From: Rhodobacteraceae bacterium EhC02
GTDB lineage: Bacteria; Pseudomonadota; Alphaproteobacteria; Rhodobacterales; Rhodobacteraceae
Direction: 5' to 3'
Assembly (NCBI GenBank): GCA_001650895.1
Contig: LXYH01000039.1
Coordinates: 1 to 41,753, forward strand
Length of the DNA: 41,753 bases
The notes under the pieces: model-generated
Told to the model about the DNA's origin: nothing
What the model saw: only the letters and a program-made list of their open reading frames with translations
Database searches by the model: none
Made by a program: the position numbers and the translations under genes
Shown here: one piece after another, positions 31,791 through 40,459 of the stretch
How the letters are laid out: the number at the start of each line of letters is the position of its first letter
Position numbering within the stretch: position 1 is the stretch's first letter

Positions 31791-33035
31791 ATGAGAACAA
31801 TCGTAAAACGCGGCACTGTTGCCGCCCTGTCGCTTGCTGTCATGGCATCCGCGGCCTTTGCAGAGAACGTGAAGATCGCCTTCATAGATCCACTGTCTGG
31901 CCCCTTCGCCTCAACCGGCATCAACGGCCTGCACCAGTATGAATTTGCAGCGGAAGCCCTTGTGAACGCCAATGGCGGTGTTCTGGGGGGACAGAAATTC
32001 GAGATCATGGGTTTTGACAACAAGATCAGCCCCAAGGAGTCGCTGATCCAGCTGCAGGTGGCGATTGACCAGGGCATTCGCTACGTGGCGCAGGGCAACA
32101 GCTCGGGCGTGGCGAACGCGTTGACCGAAGCGATCGACAAGCATAACCGCCGTAATCCGGACAACCGTGTGCTGTTTCTGAACTATTCGGCTGTCGATCC
32201 TGCGCTGACCAATGACAAGTGCAATTTCTGGCATTTCCGCTTTGACGCCAATGCCGATATCAAGATGGATGCGCTGACCGATGTGATGGCTGTGGATGAC
32301 AGCATCAAGAAGGTCTACATCATCGGACAGGACTACAGCTTTGGCAAGGCTGTCGCCTCGGCGGCGGTCAGCTTTCTCGAGGCCAAGCGCCCCGATATCG
32401 AGATTGTCGGCAACGAACTGCACCCCATCGGCAAGGTCAAGGATTTCACGCCCTATGCGCGCAAGATCGTGGCCTCGGGGGCTGATGCGGTGATCACCGG
32501 CAACTGGGGTTCGGACATGCTGAACCTTGGCAGATCGATCATTGAAAACGGATTCGAGGGGCCGATCTACACCTATTACGCGGCAGCCGACGGGATCACC
32601 GCGGCCTTTGGCGAAACCGGCAAGGGGTCGCTGCGGCTGGTGTCGGAAGGCCCGCTGAACCCGATCGCTTCGGATCGGGCGGCAGAGTATGTCAAGGCGT
32701 TCAAGGCCAAGTATCCTGATGGCAACGTCAGCCAGGCGCGCATCACCAACGTGATCGAAATGCTGGCCCGCGCCATCAACGATGCCGGCACCGCCACCGA
32801 CGTCGTCGCCGTGGCCAAGGCGCTGGAAGGCATGGAACATGACAGTCTGTGGGGCGGCAAGATCCTGATGCGTCCCCAGGACCACCAGGCGATCCAGGAT
32901 GTGCATATCTTTGCGCATACCAATGAAGCCGTGCAGTTCGACTACGACAATTCGGGATACGGCATGGTTGTCGAAAGCTCGGTTGTCATGGCTTCGGCCG
33001 ATGCGCCGACCACCTGCAACATGACGCGCCCCTGA
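31791..33035 (+). CDS. ABC transporter substrate-binding protein (LivK/branched-chain type)
   Basis: 414 residues with a Sec signal (GTVAALSLAVMASAAFAEN). The mature protein is a type I periplasmic binding protein: IAFIDPLSGPFASTGINGLHQYEFA, GGVLGGQKFEIMGFDNKISPKESL, YVAQGNSSGVANAL, and VYIIGQDYSFGKA, typical of the Leu/Ile/Val and amide/urea-binding family. Its ligand cannot be read. Relatives of this operon type in Rhodobacterales and Burkholderia are annotated as branched-chain amino acid carriers, but other ligands such as urea, amides or aromatic acids are common. It begins a five-gene operon and is followed by a GC hairpin. Confidence 0.9.
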   Translation: MRTIVKRGTVAALSLAVMASAAFAENVKIAFIDPLSGPFASTGINGLHQYEFAAEALVNANGGVLGGQKFEIMGFDNKISPKESLIQLQVAIDQGIRYVAQGNSSGVANALTEAIDKHNRRNPDNRVLFLNYSAVDPALTNDKCNFWHFRFDANADIKMDALTDVMAVDDSIKKVYIIGQDYSFGKAVASAAVSFLEAKRPDIEIVGNELHPIGKVKDFTPYARKIVASGADAVITGNWGSDMLNLGRSIIENGFEGPIYTYYAAADGITAAFGETGKGSLRLVSEGPLNPIASDRAAEYVKAFKAKYPDGNVSQARITNVIEMLARAINDAGTATDVVAVAKALEGMEHDSLWGGKILMRPQDHQAIQDVHIFAHTNEAVQFDYDNSGYGMVVESSVVMASADAPTTCNMTRP

Positions 33036-33050
33036 GCTGCGCTTCATCCC

Positions 33051-33079
33051 GGCCCCGTGCGCCTGTGCCGCGCGGGGCC
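33051..33079 (+). promoter_or_regulatory. GC hairpin between binding-protein and permease genes
   Basis: ggccccg (33051-33057) pairs with cggggcc (33073-33079). No T-run. The position between a highly needed binding protein and its permease genes fits an mRNA stabiliser or attenuator. Confidence 0.5.
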
Positions 33080-33122
33080 ACACCTGCAAGAAAAATGACC
33101 TGAAAAACAGGGGGAGTGAGGC

Positions 33123-34079
33123 ATGGACCTCATACTGGTGAACCTTATCGACGGTTTGGTCACGGGGCTGTTGCTGTTCATGCTGTCCGCGGGCCTGACA
33201 CTTATTTTCTCGATGATGGGCGTCTTGAACTTTGCCCATGCCAGTTTCTACATGTTGGGGGCCTATTTCGCCTATCAGATCAGCATCTATCTGGGGTTCT
33301 GGATGGGGCTGCTTGTTGCGCCGCCCCTGGTGGGCATCGTGGGGGCTGCGGTCGAACGCTATGGTCTGCGCCGGGTGCACCAATATGGCCATGTGCCCGA
33401 GTTGATCTTTACCTTCGGATTGGCCCTGCTGATCGAGGAACTGGTGAAGTTCATCTGGGGCAACGACCAGATTGCCTATCGGATTCCCGAAATTCTGGAA
33501 GGCGCGGCCTTTTCGATCTCGAGCTATGACATCCCGGCCTACAAGGTGTTCATGATCTTTCTGTCGCTGGGGATATTCGCGGGGCTGCTGTTTGTCCTGA
33601 CGCGTACCCGCGTGGGCATGATCATTCAGGCCGCACTCAGCTATCCGCGCACCGTCGAGGCGCTTGGGCATAACGTGCCGCTGGTCTTCATGGGCGTCTT
33701 TGGCGTGGGCACGGCGCTGGCGGGCGTGGCGGGGGTGATCGCCGGGCCGGTTCTGTCGACCTTTCCGGGCATGGCCTTCGTGCTGGGGTCGATCGTTTTC
33801 GTGACAATCGTGATTGGCGGCCTGGGCAGTCTGGGCGGCGCGCTTGTTGCGGCGTTGATCATCGGCTGGATGACGACCTTCGCCAAAGCCTACAACATTC
33901 GCATGGAGGATATCCTGACCAGTCTTGGCTTTACCAAGCCCGAGCCGGTTTGGGACAGCGCATGGGCCGATCTGTGGACACTGACCTCGCCGCAGATTGC
34001 CGATATCTTGCCCTATCTGCTGATGATCCTGATCCTTGTCTTCCGCCCGCACGGCCTGTTTGGAAAGCGTGACGTATGA
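33123..34079 (+). CDS. Branched-chain-type ABC transporter permease (LivH family)
   Basis: 318 residues with about eight hydrophobic segments, preceded by GGGGGAGTGAGG. The N-terminus LVNLIDGLVTGLLLFMLSAGLTLIFSMMGVLNFAHASFYMLGAY is the standard LivH start (NFAHG-type motif, here NFAHA). GGLGSLGGALVAALIIGW near the end is the permease/ATPase contact region. Its stop overlaps the next start as ATGA, so the two permease halves are translated together. Confidence 0.92.
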   Translation: MDLILVNLIDGLVTGLLLFMLSAGLTLIFSMMGVLNFAHASFYMLGAYFAYQISIYLGFWMGLLVAPPLVGIVGAAVERYGLRRVHQYGHVPELIFTFGLALLIEELVKFIWGNDQIAYRIPEILEGAAFSISSYDIPAYKVFMIFLSLGIFAGLLFVLTRTRVGMIIQAALSYPRTVEALGHNVPLVFMGVFGVGTALAGVAGVIAGPVLSTFPGMAFVLGSIVFVTIVIGGLGSLGGALVAALIIGWMTTFAKAYNIRMEDILTSLGFTKPEPVWDSAWADLWTLTSPQIADILPYLLMILILVFRPHGLFGKRDV

Positions 34080-35359
34080 TGCAGAATCCGGACAATACCC
34101 AAGGCCGCATGGATGGCGGCATATCGATGAGAACGGCCATGCCCTGGATCCTGGCGGCGCTGCTACTGCTGGTCATGCCGTTTGTCTTTCAATCCAACAG
34201 TGCCATCACGATCATGAACCAGATGGGCATCACCATCGTTTTTGCGCTGAGCTACAACATGTTGCTGGGGCAGGCGGGAATGCTGTCCTTCGGTCATGCC
34301 GTCTACATGGGCGTGGGCGGTTTCGTCTGCGTGCATGTGATGAACTGGGGCATTTTCGGCAGTATCCCGCTGCCGGCCCTGCCGCTGGTGGGCGGGATCT
34401 TCGGCATGCTTCTGGCCTGCGTCGTGGGCTATTTTTCCACCCGAAAGGCGGGCACCGTCTTTGCCATGATCTCGCTTGGTGTGGGCGAGCTGATCGCTGC
34501 CTGTTCGGTGATCATCGTTGTGTTTTTCGGGGGCGAAGAGGGCGTTTCCGGTGACCGCACCTATGGCTTGCCGTTCTTTGGCGTCGAGTTCCTGAACCAG
34601 GTCGAGGTCTATTACCTGACCGCGGGCTGGCTGCTGATCTCGGCGATGCTGATGTATCTGTTCTCGCGCACCCCGATCGGACGCATGGCCAATGCCGTGC
34701 GCGACAACCCCGAGCGGGCCGAATTTCTGGGCTATTCCTCGCGCTGGGTGCGGTACAATTCCTTCGTGGCGGCCGGTTTCTTTGCCGGTATCGCGGGGGG
34801 GCTTTTTGCCATCAACTACGAGATCCTGACCGAGGAAAACCTGAACCTGACCACCTCGGGCTCGATCCTGCTGGTGACGTTCCTTGGCGGTGTGGGGGTC
34901 TTTTTCGGGCCCGTGGTGGGGGCGATCGTCTTTACCCTGCTGCAAACGGTCCTGAGCCTCGAGACCGAGATCTGGTCGCTTTACGTGGGCGCGCTGTTCG
35001 TGGCGACGGTGATGTTTTTCCCCAGCGGTCTGGCCGGGGTCATGCAAATGCATGTTGTTCCCATCAAGCTGGGCAAGTGGCGGCTGCTGGTCATGCCCTA
35101 TGTCACCACCCTGGTGCCGGCGATTTTCTGCATCATCGGCGTGTCGGGGCTGATCGAGGTCCTGTTTCATGCGCGCCACGCGGCCATCGGGGAAACCGAA
35201 ATGACGCTCTTTTGGGTGACCTTCCAGCACACAGCGATCTTGCCATGGGTGGTTTTTGCCCTGCTCGCGCTGAGCGGCTTCTGGTTGGCGCGCAGGAATG
35301 CACCCTCTCTGCTGGATGCATGGCACAGGGCAAACACACCGGATGGGGCGGATACATGA
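34076..35359 (+). CDS. Branched-chain-type ABC transporter permease (LivM family) with C-terminal extension
   Basis: 427 residues. Core (to ~residue 325): NQMGITIVFALSYNMLLGQAGMLSFGHAVYMGVGGF, GRMANAVRDNPERAEFLGY, TFLGGVGVFFGPVVGAIVF, typical LivM. The family usually ends at 320-350 residues; here roughly 100 more residues add two or three hydrophobic segments (VMPYVTTLVPAIFCIIGVSG and ILPWVVFALLALSGFWLA) with a loop in between. The start at 34076 overlaps the upstream stop; a later in-frame ATG at 34127 would also fit. Its own stop overlaps the ATPase start by four bases. Confidence 0.9.
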   Translation: MMQNPDNTQGRMDGGISMRTAMPWILAALLLLVMPFVFQSNSAITIMNQMGITIVFALSYNMLLGQAGMLSFGHAVYMGVGGFVCVHVMNWGIFGSIPLPALPLVGGIFGMLLACVVGYFSTRKAGTVFAMISLGVGELIAACSVIIVVFFGGEEGVSGDRTYGLPFFGVEFLNQVEVYYLTAGWLLISAMLMYLFSRTPIGRMANAVRDNPERAEFLGYSSRWVRYNSFVAAGFFAGIAGGLFAINYEILTEENLNLTTSGSILLVTFLGGVGVFFGPVVGAIVFTLLQTVLSLETEIWSLYVGALFVATVMFFPSGLAGVMQMHVVPIKLGKWRLLVMPYVTTLVPAIFCIIGVSGLIEVLFHARHAAIGETEMTLFWVTFQHTAILPWVVFALLALSGFWLARRNAPSLLDAWHRANTPDGADT

Positions 35360-36114
35360 CAGCGGCACTGGACATCAAGGGTTTGCGCAAGAGCTTTGGC
35401 CAGACCGAGATCATTCGCGGCATCGACCTGTCGATCAACAGGGGCGAACGCCATGCGATCATCGGGCCGAACGGGGCGGGAAAATCGACCCTTTTCAACC
35501 TGATCACCGCGCGTTTCCCGCCCACCTCGGGCAGCATCAGCCTGCATGGGCGCAATCTTCAGGGGCTTGCCCCCTACCAGATCAACCGGCTTGGCCTGTC
35601 GCGGTCGTTCCAGATCACCAATATCTTTCCCAAGATGTCGGTCTTCGAGAATGTGCGCTGTGCGCTCTTGTGGGCGCAGGGCTATCGCTATTCGTTCTGG
35701 AACATGGTCAGCCGCTCGCGCGCGCTGACCGAAGGCGCCGACGCGATATTGGAGCAGATCAACCTGAGCCAGAGGCGCGATCTGCCTGCGGGCGTTCTGT
35801 CATATGCCGAACAAAGGGCGCTGGAGATCGGCATCACAATCGCCGGGGGCGCCGATGTGATCATGCTGGATGAGCCCACCGCCGGCATGAGCCATTCCGA
35901 AACGGATTATATCGTCGAGCTGATCCGCACCGTGACCGAAGGCAAAACGCTGGTCATGGTGGAACATGACATGGGCGTCGTCTTTGGCTTGGCAGACCGC
36001 ATTTCTGTGCTGGTTTATGGCGAGATCATCGCAACGGGCGCACCCGCCGAGGTGCGCGCGAACGCCCGCGTACAAGAGGCCTATCTGGGCGCCGCTTTGG
36101 AGGCAGAACACTGA
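35356..36114 (+). CDS. Branched-chain-type ABC transporter ATP-binding protein (LivG family)
   Basis: 252 residues. Walker A IIGPNGAGKST at residues 36-46, Q-loop region near SRSFQITNIFPKMSVFENV, an ABC signature variant LSYAEQRALEIG in place of LSGGQ (common in LivG), Walker B VIMLDEPTAGMS, and H-loop MVEHDMGVV. All catalytic residues are present, so this subunit can hydrolyse ATP. The start overlaps the permease stop by four bases. It pairs with the adjacent second ATPase, which has an altered Walker A. Confidence 0.93.
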   Translation: MTAALDIKGLRKSFGQTEIIRGIDLSINRGERHAIIGPNGAGKSTLFNLITARFPPTSGSISLHGRNLQGLAPYQINRLGLSRSFQITNIFPKMSVFENVRCALLWAQGYRYSFWNMVSRSRALTEGADAILEQINLSQRRDLPAGVLSYAEQRALEIGITIAGGADVIMLDEPTAGMSHSETDYIVELIRTVTEGKTLVMVEHDMGVVFGLADRISVLVYGEIIATGAPAEVRANARVQEAYLGAALEAEH

Positions 36115-36815
36115 TGCTGGACGTCACTGACATGCATGCCTATTACGGCAAGTCGCATATCCTTCAGGGTGTGTCCCTGAATGTCCAGGAGGGCGAGATC
36201 GTCGCCCTGCTGGGGCGCAACGGTGTGGGGCGGTCGACCACGTGCAAGGCGATCATGGGCGAGCTGGAACCCCAAGGATCGGTGCGTTTCAAGGGGCAGG
36301 AGATCGCCGGCAAGAAGGCCTATGAAATCGCCAATCTCGGTATCGGTTACGTGCCTGAAAACCGCGATATCTTTCCAGGGCTGACAACCCGGCAAAACCT
36401 GACCCTTGGGCTGAAACCCGGCCAGAAGGACGGGATGGGGCGCTGGTCGATGCAAAACATGTTCGAGATGTTTTCCAACCTCAAGGAGCGCGCCGATGTC
36501 GAGGCCTCGGTGCTGTCGGGGGGCGAGCAGCAGATGTTGACCATGTGCCGCACCCTGATGGGCGACCCCGATTTCGTGATGATCGATGAACCCACCGAGG
36601 GGCTTTCGCCGCAGATGGTGCGCAAGGTGGCCGATATCCTGCAGGAGATCGCCCGCCGCGGCATTGCCACCTTGCTGGTCGAGCAGAAATTGTCGATTGC
36701 CATGGACATTGCCGACAGGGTTTATGTGATGGGCCATGGGCAGGTCGTGTTCGAGGGCACCCCCGACGATCTGCGCAGACGTGACGATGTGCGCAAGGAA
36801 TGGCTTGAGGTGTAG
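36114..36815 (+). CDS. Branched-chain-type ABC transporter ATP-binding protein (LivF family) with Arg in Walker A
   Basis: 233 residues, sharing one base with the livG-type stop. The fold is complete: signature LSGGEQQMLTMCRTLMG, Walker B FVMIDEPTEGLSP, H-loop ATLLVEQKLS. Walker A reads LLGRNGVGRST at residues 32-42, with Arg40 (codon CGG) where Lys is nearly invariant. I recall similar GVGRS variants in some proteobacterial LivF homologues, so it may be a conserved subgroup feature rather than damage. It would form the heterodimer with the upstream LivG-type ATPase, which keeps Lys. Confidence 0.9.
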   Translation: MLDVTDMHAYYGKSHILQGVSLNVQEGEIVALLGRNGVGRSTTCKAIMGELEPQGSVRFKGQEIAGKKAYEIANLGIGYVPENRDIFPGLTTRQNLTLGLKPGQKDGMGRWSMQNMFEMFSNLKERADVEASVLSGGEQQMLTMCRTLMGDPDFVMIDEPTEGLSPQMVRKVADILQEIARRGIATLLVEQKLSIAMDIADRVYVMGHGQVVFEGTPDDLRRRDDVRKEWLEV

Positions 36816-36862
36816 GCCGGACCTGCGCGGCGGTGATGTGCGGTAAAGGTGCGACAGCAGTT

Positions 36863-37018
36863 TATCCCCCGGCATTGGGCATTGATCCGGGGCGTTTGGG
36901 CCGCATCGCGGACTGGCAGGACCGCCATGTGCAAGCGGAAGAATTCGCGGACAGCGCGGTGCGGATCCTGCGCTGTGGGCAGGGTGTCTATTTCAACGCC
37001 GCAGGCGGACCGCGATGA
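36863..37018 (+). pseudogene. Fragment of a serine hydrolase (beta-lactamase-family) gene
   Basis: The frame reads GIDPGRLGRIADWQDRHVQ, EEFADSAVRILR and GVYFNAAG, which is like the N-terminal ~50 residues of class C beta-lactamase-related serine hydrolases; the SxxK catalytic motif and everything after are absent, with a stop at 37016-37018. At that stop an ATG (37015) overlaps and opens a signal-like start (IKRFLLLLCLGLSATG), also cut off within 31 codons. Both look like leftovers from the original sequence behind the transporter operon. Confidence 0.5.
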
Positions 37019-37079
37019 TCAAGCGCTTTTTGTTGCTGCTTTGCCTTGGCCTTTCCGCAACAGGACTTGACCCTCTATC

Positions 37080-37300
37080 ACGAGTTCAGCTGCAGCGCGT
37101 CCGGTGAAATCTGAGGTACTTCCGGTTTCCTGGACAGGATTGGCGCTTTCCAGATGCTGGTCTGATCCGTCGTTCCTTGCGTCGCATGGTAGAACGACGG
37201 CAGCGGGATCGGCAGCAAAGCATATTGCTGGCCCATGGACAGTTTCGGATGGTCGGGTTCGATCATGCCGTGCCTCGCTTCCCACCCCATGGCTTGAGCT
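37080..37300 (-). pseudogene. Remnant of an IS3-family transposase (orfB start)
   Basis: On the minus strand a short frame reads MIEPDHPKLSMGQQYALLPI and then SFYHATQGTTDQ, which resembles the N-terminus of IS3-group OrfB (pattern HPxLSxxxQCxLLxISRSSFYY). No DDE residues follow; the frame ends in LQLNS after about 50 further residues of unlike sequence. No inverted repeats could be located. It probably explains the truncated gene fragments to its left. Confidence 0.5.
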
Positions 37301-37381
37301 TTCTGTCCCAGGAAAAGCTGCGGCCACGACCCAGTTTTCCGGGACCACCTCAATGAAGATCTCCGGGGCCGGGGTCTGGCG

Positions 37382-40300
37382 TCAGGGCAGCCCGCGTGCG
37401 CCCGCCAGTCGCCTTCCCGCATGACGAAGGTTGCGGACACTCAGGGTCCTTGCCGCAATGCTTGCCTGATGGGCGAGAAGCGCCATGCCCGGCAGCAGCA
37501 GCAGGCTCAGCACGGTGGACAGCGCGACCCCGCCAATCACCGTCAGCGCCATGGGTTGACGGAAGGCCGCGCCCTCAAGTCCGGGCAGTGCGGCCGGAAC
37601 CATGCCGGCGATCATGGCCAGGCTTGTCATCAGGATCGGCCGTGTCCGGTCCCGTGTCGCCTTCATCAGGGCCTGCGCCATCGTCATCTTCCCGCGCTGC
37701 AACCGTTGCGCCCTGTCGATCAGCAGAATGCCGTTCTTGGCCACGATACCGAAAAGCAGCAGCATGCCGATCAGCACGGGCAGGGACAGCGGCAGGCCTG
37801 TCGCGACAAGTACACCCATTCCCCCCGCCAGTGAGAAAAGCAAGGACACCAGAATGACCATGGTCTGCCCTGCAGATCGGAACATCACCAGCAAGGTCGC
37901 CGTCAGCAACATGAGGCCAGAGCCCATGGCATCTGTCAGGTCTCGCATCATCTCCTGCCTCAGCGCCGTATCGCCTGCAGGCAGCAGGACAAGGCCGGGC
38001 AATCTGTCTTGATGGGTCTCTACGGTCATTTTCGCGACACGCGCGATGTCACGCCCGGCAGCATCGTCGGTTGGGTCCGCCACGATGCGCTGTACGTAAA
38101 GCCCGTCCCGTCGTGACAGGGCAAGCGACGAAAGATGCATGTCGATCCCGCCCAGGGCCGCGAACGGAACCCTTCCGCCATCAGGCAGACGCAGCCCCAG
38201 GAAGGCCAGATCCGGCATTGCCGTTCCAGGGCCCCGATCCATCAGGCCGATATCCATGTAGACCGGAACACCGTCCTGCCGTGGAAGATCCAGATAGGTG
38301 ACCGGGGTGTCCCGTGACACCGAAAGGATGTCCATGATCTGCACGATCCGGGCATGCTCCAGGCCAAGAGGGCGCAGGATCTCGGGGTCGGTGGTCAGCC
38401 GGATCTGTGGAAGCCAGCCGCCGGGAACAATGGGGGCGGGGCCCGCCTGTTCCATGCTGGATATGGCGCGCATGACTTCGGTGACACCTGTTTCCAGCGT
38501 GGTGCGATCGGGTGCCGCGATATCCAGCGCCAGCTTCGGCAATCCGTTTGCCTTCAGAACGGCGGCCGTCATGTCCGGCTGCGCTTCCAGGATCGCCCGT
38601 ATGGCATCTTCTGCCACAAGCGATCCGTCCGTCGCGATCATCAGTCTTGCATTTTGATCAAGCGCGGTGGGAAGCAGCATCGTCACCGAGCCAACCCGCT
38701 GGTCCCCGAGCAGGGATTTTTCCACCTCTCGCAGGTTTTCGCGGCGTCGATCCGGGGCCATGGCGGATGGCTGCGCCAGTTCGACCCATATTGTTCCGCT
38801 GCGATCCATCGGTATGAACGAACCTGGATGCTTCATCGCGGCGACAACGGATCCTGCCGCGATCACAAGCGCCCCTGCCACGCCAAGCCAGCGCAGCCTG
38901 AGGCTGCCGATCAGCAAGCCATGATAGCGCCGCGTGATCGGGCCGCTTGGCCGCGTCTTCGCGCGCTTGCCTGCAACGTCGGGGAAACGCGCGGCGAGAG
39001 GCGGGATCACAAGGCGCGACACGGCAAGCGACATGATCGTCGCGATGCAGAGCGTGGATCCGAAAGCCCAGAAATAGCGCCCTGCCTCACCCGGCATTGC
39101 GGCGACCGGCGCGAAGACGGCAAGGATCGCAAGGCTTGTGCCGATGACGGGCAAGGCGATGTCACGAACCGCTTGCGTCACGGCCTTGCGCGCCTTGATG
39201 CCACGGGCCATGTATTTGTGGATATTCTCGATTTCCACGATCGCGTCATCCACAAGGATGCCGGATGCCAGGGTCAGGGCAAGCAGACTGACGATGTTCA
39301 GGCTCAGGCCAAGCAGGTCCATGACCAACAGCGTGGGCAGGACCGACAGCGGCAGCGCACAGGCTGCCAGCATGGTGGCCCGTGATGCCCGCAGCGTCAG
39401 GGCGATCACGGCGATCACCAGAACGGCCCCTTCCAGAAGAGCACGCCGCGTTGCCGCAAGCGATTCGATCGCCCTGTCTGCCGGGCGGTGCACCACATCC
39501 ATCTGCAGGTCAGGCAGCCTGCCGGCCAGTTGCACCAATTGGTCGTCGATTTCGGTCAGGACAGTGCCAAGGTCGGCGGCAGGATCGACATGGACCTGCA
39601 CGAAAAGTGCAGGCTGGCCATCATGATGCGCGATCCAGTCACCGTTTGTCGCGCTTTGCCTCACCTCTGCCACGGCGGCAAGCGGGACGGTCGATCCCTG
39701 TCCGCTGCGCAGCGGCAACCGGTCCAGCACATCCGTCACGTTGTTCTGCGGGCCGGATTGGGACAGGCCCAGCATGACTGTCCCCGCATGCGGATCGGTG
39801 GGCATGACTGCCCCCGTGGTGCGGCCGGCGCCGGATGCGATCTGTTGCATGACTTCATCAAGGGTCAGATCCGCATCTTCAAGCCGCCCAAGGTCCGGCC
39901 GGATCGTGATCCCATGCTGCTGTGCGCCGCTGACGGTGATGTCGGTCAGCCCGTCGATCTGGCGCAGCGCGGGGCGGATGATGTCCCGCATCGTCAGGCT
40001 GGCGCGCAGGATGTCGCGGTCGCGCGGAACGATGGCAATGTCGACTGCGGCCTGTTCCCTCGATGAAAGTGCCCTGATGCCGTTCATGCGAAAGGCGATG
40101 TCCAGATCCGGGATCAGCGCATTGATCCTGTCGGAAACAAGCGCCACCGTGTCTTGCGCGGAACGGGAATCGCGCAGATTCAATGTCAGTTCCACCCCTG
40201 AGGGTCTGACCTTGGACCGGATCGCGGTGATCTGTGGCAAGGCTGCAAGCGCCTGCTCGACAGGCTGCGCCAGGTCCTTGTCCATCCGCTCGAGTGAGGC

Positions 40301-40459
40301 GTTGTCCGCCTCAAGATGCAGCGCAATCCGGTTGTCGCCCAGTTCTGGAAGATATGTCAGCGGCATCTGCAGGCCGGCGCGCAAGCCGAGGACAGCCAGA
40401 ATGCAGATGATCACCAACGGCAGCCATGGATGGCGCAGCGCCCAGTCTGCAGGTCTCAT
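37382..40459 (-). CDS. RND-family efflux transporter (AcrB-like inner-membrane pump)
   Basis: 1025 residues, full length for a proton-driven tripartite efflux pump. N-terminal membrane helix (WLPLVIICILAVLGLRAG) is followed by a long periplasmic part (PVEQALAALPQITAIRS). The middle membrane block has GILVDDAIVEIENIHKYM with the two relay Asp residues, and the C-terminal block has FGIVAKNGILLIDRAQRL with the relay Lys. The substrate class is uncertain; the spread of the two periplasmic loops fits drug/solvent-type rather than heavy-metal pumps only loosely. It overlaps the adaptor gene by four bases and ends 22 bases short of any other frame; no terminator is clear. Confidence 0.93.
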   Translation of the reverse strand: MRPADWALRHPWLPLVIICILAVLGLRAGLQMPLTYLPELGDNRIALHLEADNASLERMDKDLAQPVEQALAALPQITAIRSKVRPSGVELTLNLRDSRSAQDTVALVSDRINALIPDLDIAFRMNGIRALSSREQAAVDIAIVPRDRDILRASLTMRDIIRPALRQIDGLTDITVSGAQQHGITIRPDLGRLEDADLTLDEVMQQIASGAGRTTGAVMPTDPHAGTVMLGLSQSGPQNNVTDVLDRLPLRSGQGSTVPLAAVAEVRQSATNGDWIAHHDGQPALFVQVHVDPAADLGTVLTEIDDQLVQLAGRLPDLQMDVVHRPADRAIESLAATRRALLEGAVLVIAVIALTLRASRATMLAACALPLSVLPTLLVMDLLGLSLNIVSLLALTLASGILVDDAIVEIENIHKYMARGIKARKAVTQAVRDIALPVIGTSLAILAVFAPVAAMPGEAGRYFWAFGSTLCIATIMSLAVSRLVIPPLAARFPDVAGKRAKTRPSGPITRRYHGLLIGSLRLRWLGVAGALVIAAGSVVAAMKHPGSFIPMDRSGTIWVELAQPSAMAPDRRRENLREVEKSLLGDQRVGSVTMLLPTALDQNARLMIATDGSLVAEDAIRAILEAQPDMTAAVLKANGLPKLALDIAAPDRTTLETGVTEVMRAISSMEQAGPAPIVPGGWLPQIRLTTDPEILRPLGLEHARIVQIMDILSVSRDTPVTYLDLPRQDGVPVYMDIGLMDRGPGTAMPDLAFLGLRLPDGGRVPFAALGGIDMHLSSLALSRRDGLYVQRIVADPTDDAAGRDIARVAKMTVETHQDRLPGLVLLPAGDTALRQEMMRDLTDAMGSGLMLLTATLLVMFRSAGQTMVILVSLLFSLAGGMGVLVATGLPLSLPVLIGMLLLFGIVAKNGILLIDRAQRLQRGKMTMAQALMKATRDRTRPILMTSLAMIAGMVPAALPGLEGAAFRQPMALTVIGGVALSTVLSLLLLPGMALLAHQASIAARTLSVRNLRHAGRRLAGARGLP

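Noticed and set aside
31911-34052. Long minus-strand ORF (713 residues) across the LivK/LivH-type genes
   Set aside because: It is the mirror frame of two clear plus-strand transporter genes and has His/Gln/Arg-rich composition typical of antisense frames in high-GC DNA.
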